Below, piece by piece: positions 21,345 to 22,419 of a DNA stretch of 22,419 nt. The DNA is from an uncultured Eubacteriales bacterium. Lineage in GTDB: Bacteria; Bacillota; Clostridia; Christensenellales; QAND01. Position 1 is the first letter of the stretch. Each line of letters begins with the position of its first letter. The DNA is taken from NCBI GenBank assembly GCA_900546685.1, contig UREB01000007.1:1-22419 (forward strand), read 5' to 3'. The notes under the pieces are model-generated. The model did not search any database. It was given only the letters and a program-made list of their open reading frames with translations, and was not told the DNA's origin. The translations under genes and the position numbers were made by a program.

Positions 21345-21408
21345 AGTATGGCACATTCCCCCAAAAATGTCAATACAGCTGACAAGACAATTGTATTTTC
21401 CTCTGTAT
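21345..21408. promoter_or_regulatory. Divergent promoters with NiaR-like operator
   Basis: On the minus strand, TTGACA (21368-21373) and CATACT (21345-21350) are 17 nt apart and drive nadA. Next to that -35 lies a 22-bp dyad at 21374-21395, with outer TACA/TGTA and inner TG-N-C-NN-G-N-CA symmetry. On the plus strand, TTGTAT (21391-21396) followed after 17 nt by TACGAT is a likely promoter for the nitroreductase, and its -35 overlaps the dyad. I infer NiaR as the binder from its gene being in the same operon. I have no binding data. Confidence 0.7.
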
Positions 21409-21440
21409 TTCTATACGATATAAAAAAGGAGGCGTTATAT

Positions 21441-22022
21441 ATGAATCCAATTCTTGCCAATATGGCCGCTAGGCGCAGCATTCGTTCCTTTCTTCCGGAT
21501 ACGCCGCCGCCCTATCAGCTCCGCGAAATTTTGGAGGCTGGGCGAATGGCCCCCAGCGGAGGCAACAAGCAAGCCTGTCATTTTTTGGTGATCCAGTCCC
21601 CGGATATCTTAGCAGAGCTTAGCCAAAGAGCCGTTGCCGCCTTTGCTCAAATGGAAGCATCACCTGATACTTATGAAAGCTTGGCATCCTCGATACGCAA
21701 AGCCAAGCAAGGGGCGTACGATTTCCTGTACGGGGCCCCTGTGCTTGTGCTCGTAGCAAATCTGATTGACCACGGCAACGCCATGGCAGACAGCGCCTGT
21801 GCCCTGGAAAACATGATGCTGGCTGCAGCCGGGTTTGGTCTTGGATCATGCTGGATCAATCAAATTCGGTGGCTACGCGACGAGCCTTCTATCCGTTCAT
21901 ACCTGCTTTCCTTGGGCATGGCCCCGGAGGAAACCATCTACGGCGGGGTGGCGCTTGGTCTTCCTAAACAAAGGCCGGTTATGCCTCTGGCCCGTCCAGG
22001 CAATCGTATTACCTATCTATAA
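21441..22022 (+). CDS. Nitroreductase family FMN protein
   Basis: This 193-residue nitroreductase-like flavoprotein begins with the family-typical RRSIRSFLPD (11-20), then LEAGRMAPSGGNKQACHFLV (31-50), which contacts FMN. DSACALENMMLAAAGFGLGSCWI follows in the middle, and VALGLPKQRP near the end. Members use NAD(P)H to reduce nitro groups, quinones or other acceptors. The natural substrate cannot be told. AAAAAGGAGG lies 10 nt before the ATG at 21441. Earlier in-frame ATG codons would run over the nadA promoter. It is divergent from nadA and shares a candidate operator with it, which suggests a tie to NAD metabolism. Confidence 0.9.
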   Translation: MNPILANMAARRSIRSFLPDTPPPYQLREILEAGRMAPSGGNKQACHFLVIQSPDILAELSQRAVAAFAQMEASPDTYESLASSIRKAKQGAYDFLYGAPVLVLVANLIDHGNAMADSACALENMMLAAAGFGLGSCWINQIRWLRDEPSIRSYLLSLGMAPEETIYGGVALGLPKQRPVMPLARPGNRITYL

Positions 22023-22048
22023 AAAAGGCCGCCAAAAGGCGGCCTTTT
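22023..22048. terminator. Bidirectional terminator after the nitroreductase gene
   Basis: AAAAGGCCGCC (22023-22033) and GGCGGCCTTTT (22038-22048) form an 11-bp stem with a 4-nt AAAA loop. A and T runs at the ends serve both strands. The minus-strand gene that ends at 22050 uses the same structure. Confidence 0.92.
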
Positions 22049-22049
22049 C

Positions 22050-22419
22050 TCATCGTCCTACGCTTGTATTGTCCTTTGTTCTGTCTCTGAGTGCCGGAAT
22101 GGGGTTGGGCGCAGTTTCGTAGCGGTAATCCATTCCGTTCTTGGCAATATATTCCTCGATAACGCAGTGGCTGGGGACGGTGTTGACGTCGCGATTGACG
22201 ATATTTTGATAGAAGAAGAAATCGGCATCGCGCGGCAGCTGATCCACACATACATAGTTTTCCCGGCATTTGGTGATATTAACGGTCGCCGCCAATACAT
22301 CGCGCACATATTCGATGTTGGATCCCAGTTTGAGTACGCTGGGGAATTCTCCATTTTGAATCACTTGGCACCAATCCTTGCCTTCGTATTTTTGTAAAAG
22401 CTGTGCTGCCCTGTGCAGA
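22050..22419 (-). CDS. Unrecognised protein, C-terminal part (5' partial)
   Basis: The frame is open from the window edge to a TGA at 22050-22052, giving about 122 residues of the C-terminus. The start lies outside. A GTG at 22364 sits inside the frame but is unlikely to be the start, because the sequence before it reads as continuous protein. The visible residues begin LHRAAQLLQKYEGKDWCQV and include VCVDQLPRDADFFFYQNIVNR and CVIEEYIAKNGMDY. They are soluble and acidic with no signal, membrane segment or motif that I recognise. Base composition is like the chromosomal genes. I assign no function. Confidence 0.75.
   Translation of the reverse strand, partial: LHRAAQLLQKYEGKDWCQVIQNGEFPSVLKLGSNIEYVRDVLAATVNITKCRENYVCVDQLPRDADFFFYQNIVNRDVNTVPSHCVIEEYIAKNGMDYRYETAPNPIPALRDRTKDNTSVGR

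Noticed and set aside
1..22419. CRISPR array or plasmid replication origin
   Set aside because: No regularly spaced repeats with unique spacers were seen; the repeats present are operators, tnpV modules and short tandem sites.

Overview
The window looks like chromosome from a Gram-positive anaerobe of the class Clostridia, joined to the end of an integrated mobile element. The evidence is AGGAGG-type ribosome binding sites on nearly every gene, near-consensus sigma-A promoters, TnpV and DUF6809-type element genes, a NiaR-controlled nadABC operon, an Lsa/Vga-type ABC-F gene and a CadC-like regulator. I cannot name a genus from sequence alone.

Region 1 (1 to about 6229) is accessory DNA. It holds the C-terminal part of an AT-rich unrecognised protein, a broken tnpV copy, an AAA+ ATPase with a PD-(D/E)xK-like C-terminus, an intact tnpV copy, a three-gene hipB-hipS-hipT toxin-antitoxin operon with three operator copies, a gene with two helix-turn-helix segments and a DUF6809-like gene. 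Both tnpV copies carry the same upstream hairpin, which buries their ribosome binding site. The region ends at 6230-6287 in the 3' half of a tRNA-Ser(CGA) gene, from anticodon loop to CCA, followed by a terminator. I read this as the attachment site at the element/chromosome junction. No integrase lies in the window.

Region 2 (6325-11282) starts with about 640 bases holding no convincing gene. Then comes a minus-strand operon: a CadC-like ArsR repressor, a free HMA metal-binding protein, a Zn/Cd/Pb-type P1B ATPase lacking its own HMA domain, and a SufC-like/SufBD-like pair resembling the minimal Fe-S assembly system SmsCB. The promoter and a dyad operator are upstream of arsR. Combining metal export with a minimal Fe-S assembly pair in one transcription unit is the most interesting feature here.

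Region 3 (11337-14537, plus strand) has a MATE exporter, then an ABC-F ribosome-protection gene. The ABC-F gene has its own promoter, a six-codon leader ORF and an intrinsic terminator with a competing antiterminator pairing, which is the layout of antibiotic-responsive attenuation. It starts at TTG.

Region 4 (14792-17704, plus strand) has a histidine-kinase-like membrane protein without the phospho-acceptor His, a VanZ-like membrane protein, an AraC-type regulator and a TfoX N-domain protein.

Region 5 (17716-22048) is the NAD de novo operon nadA-nadB-nadC-niaR on the minus strand. It is divergent from a nitroreductase gene, with a 22-bp dyad between them that fits a NiaR operator and touches both promoters. 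The window ends inside an unrecognised minus-strand gene.
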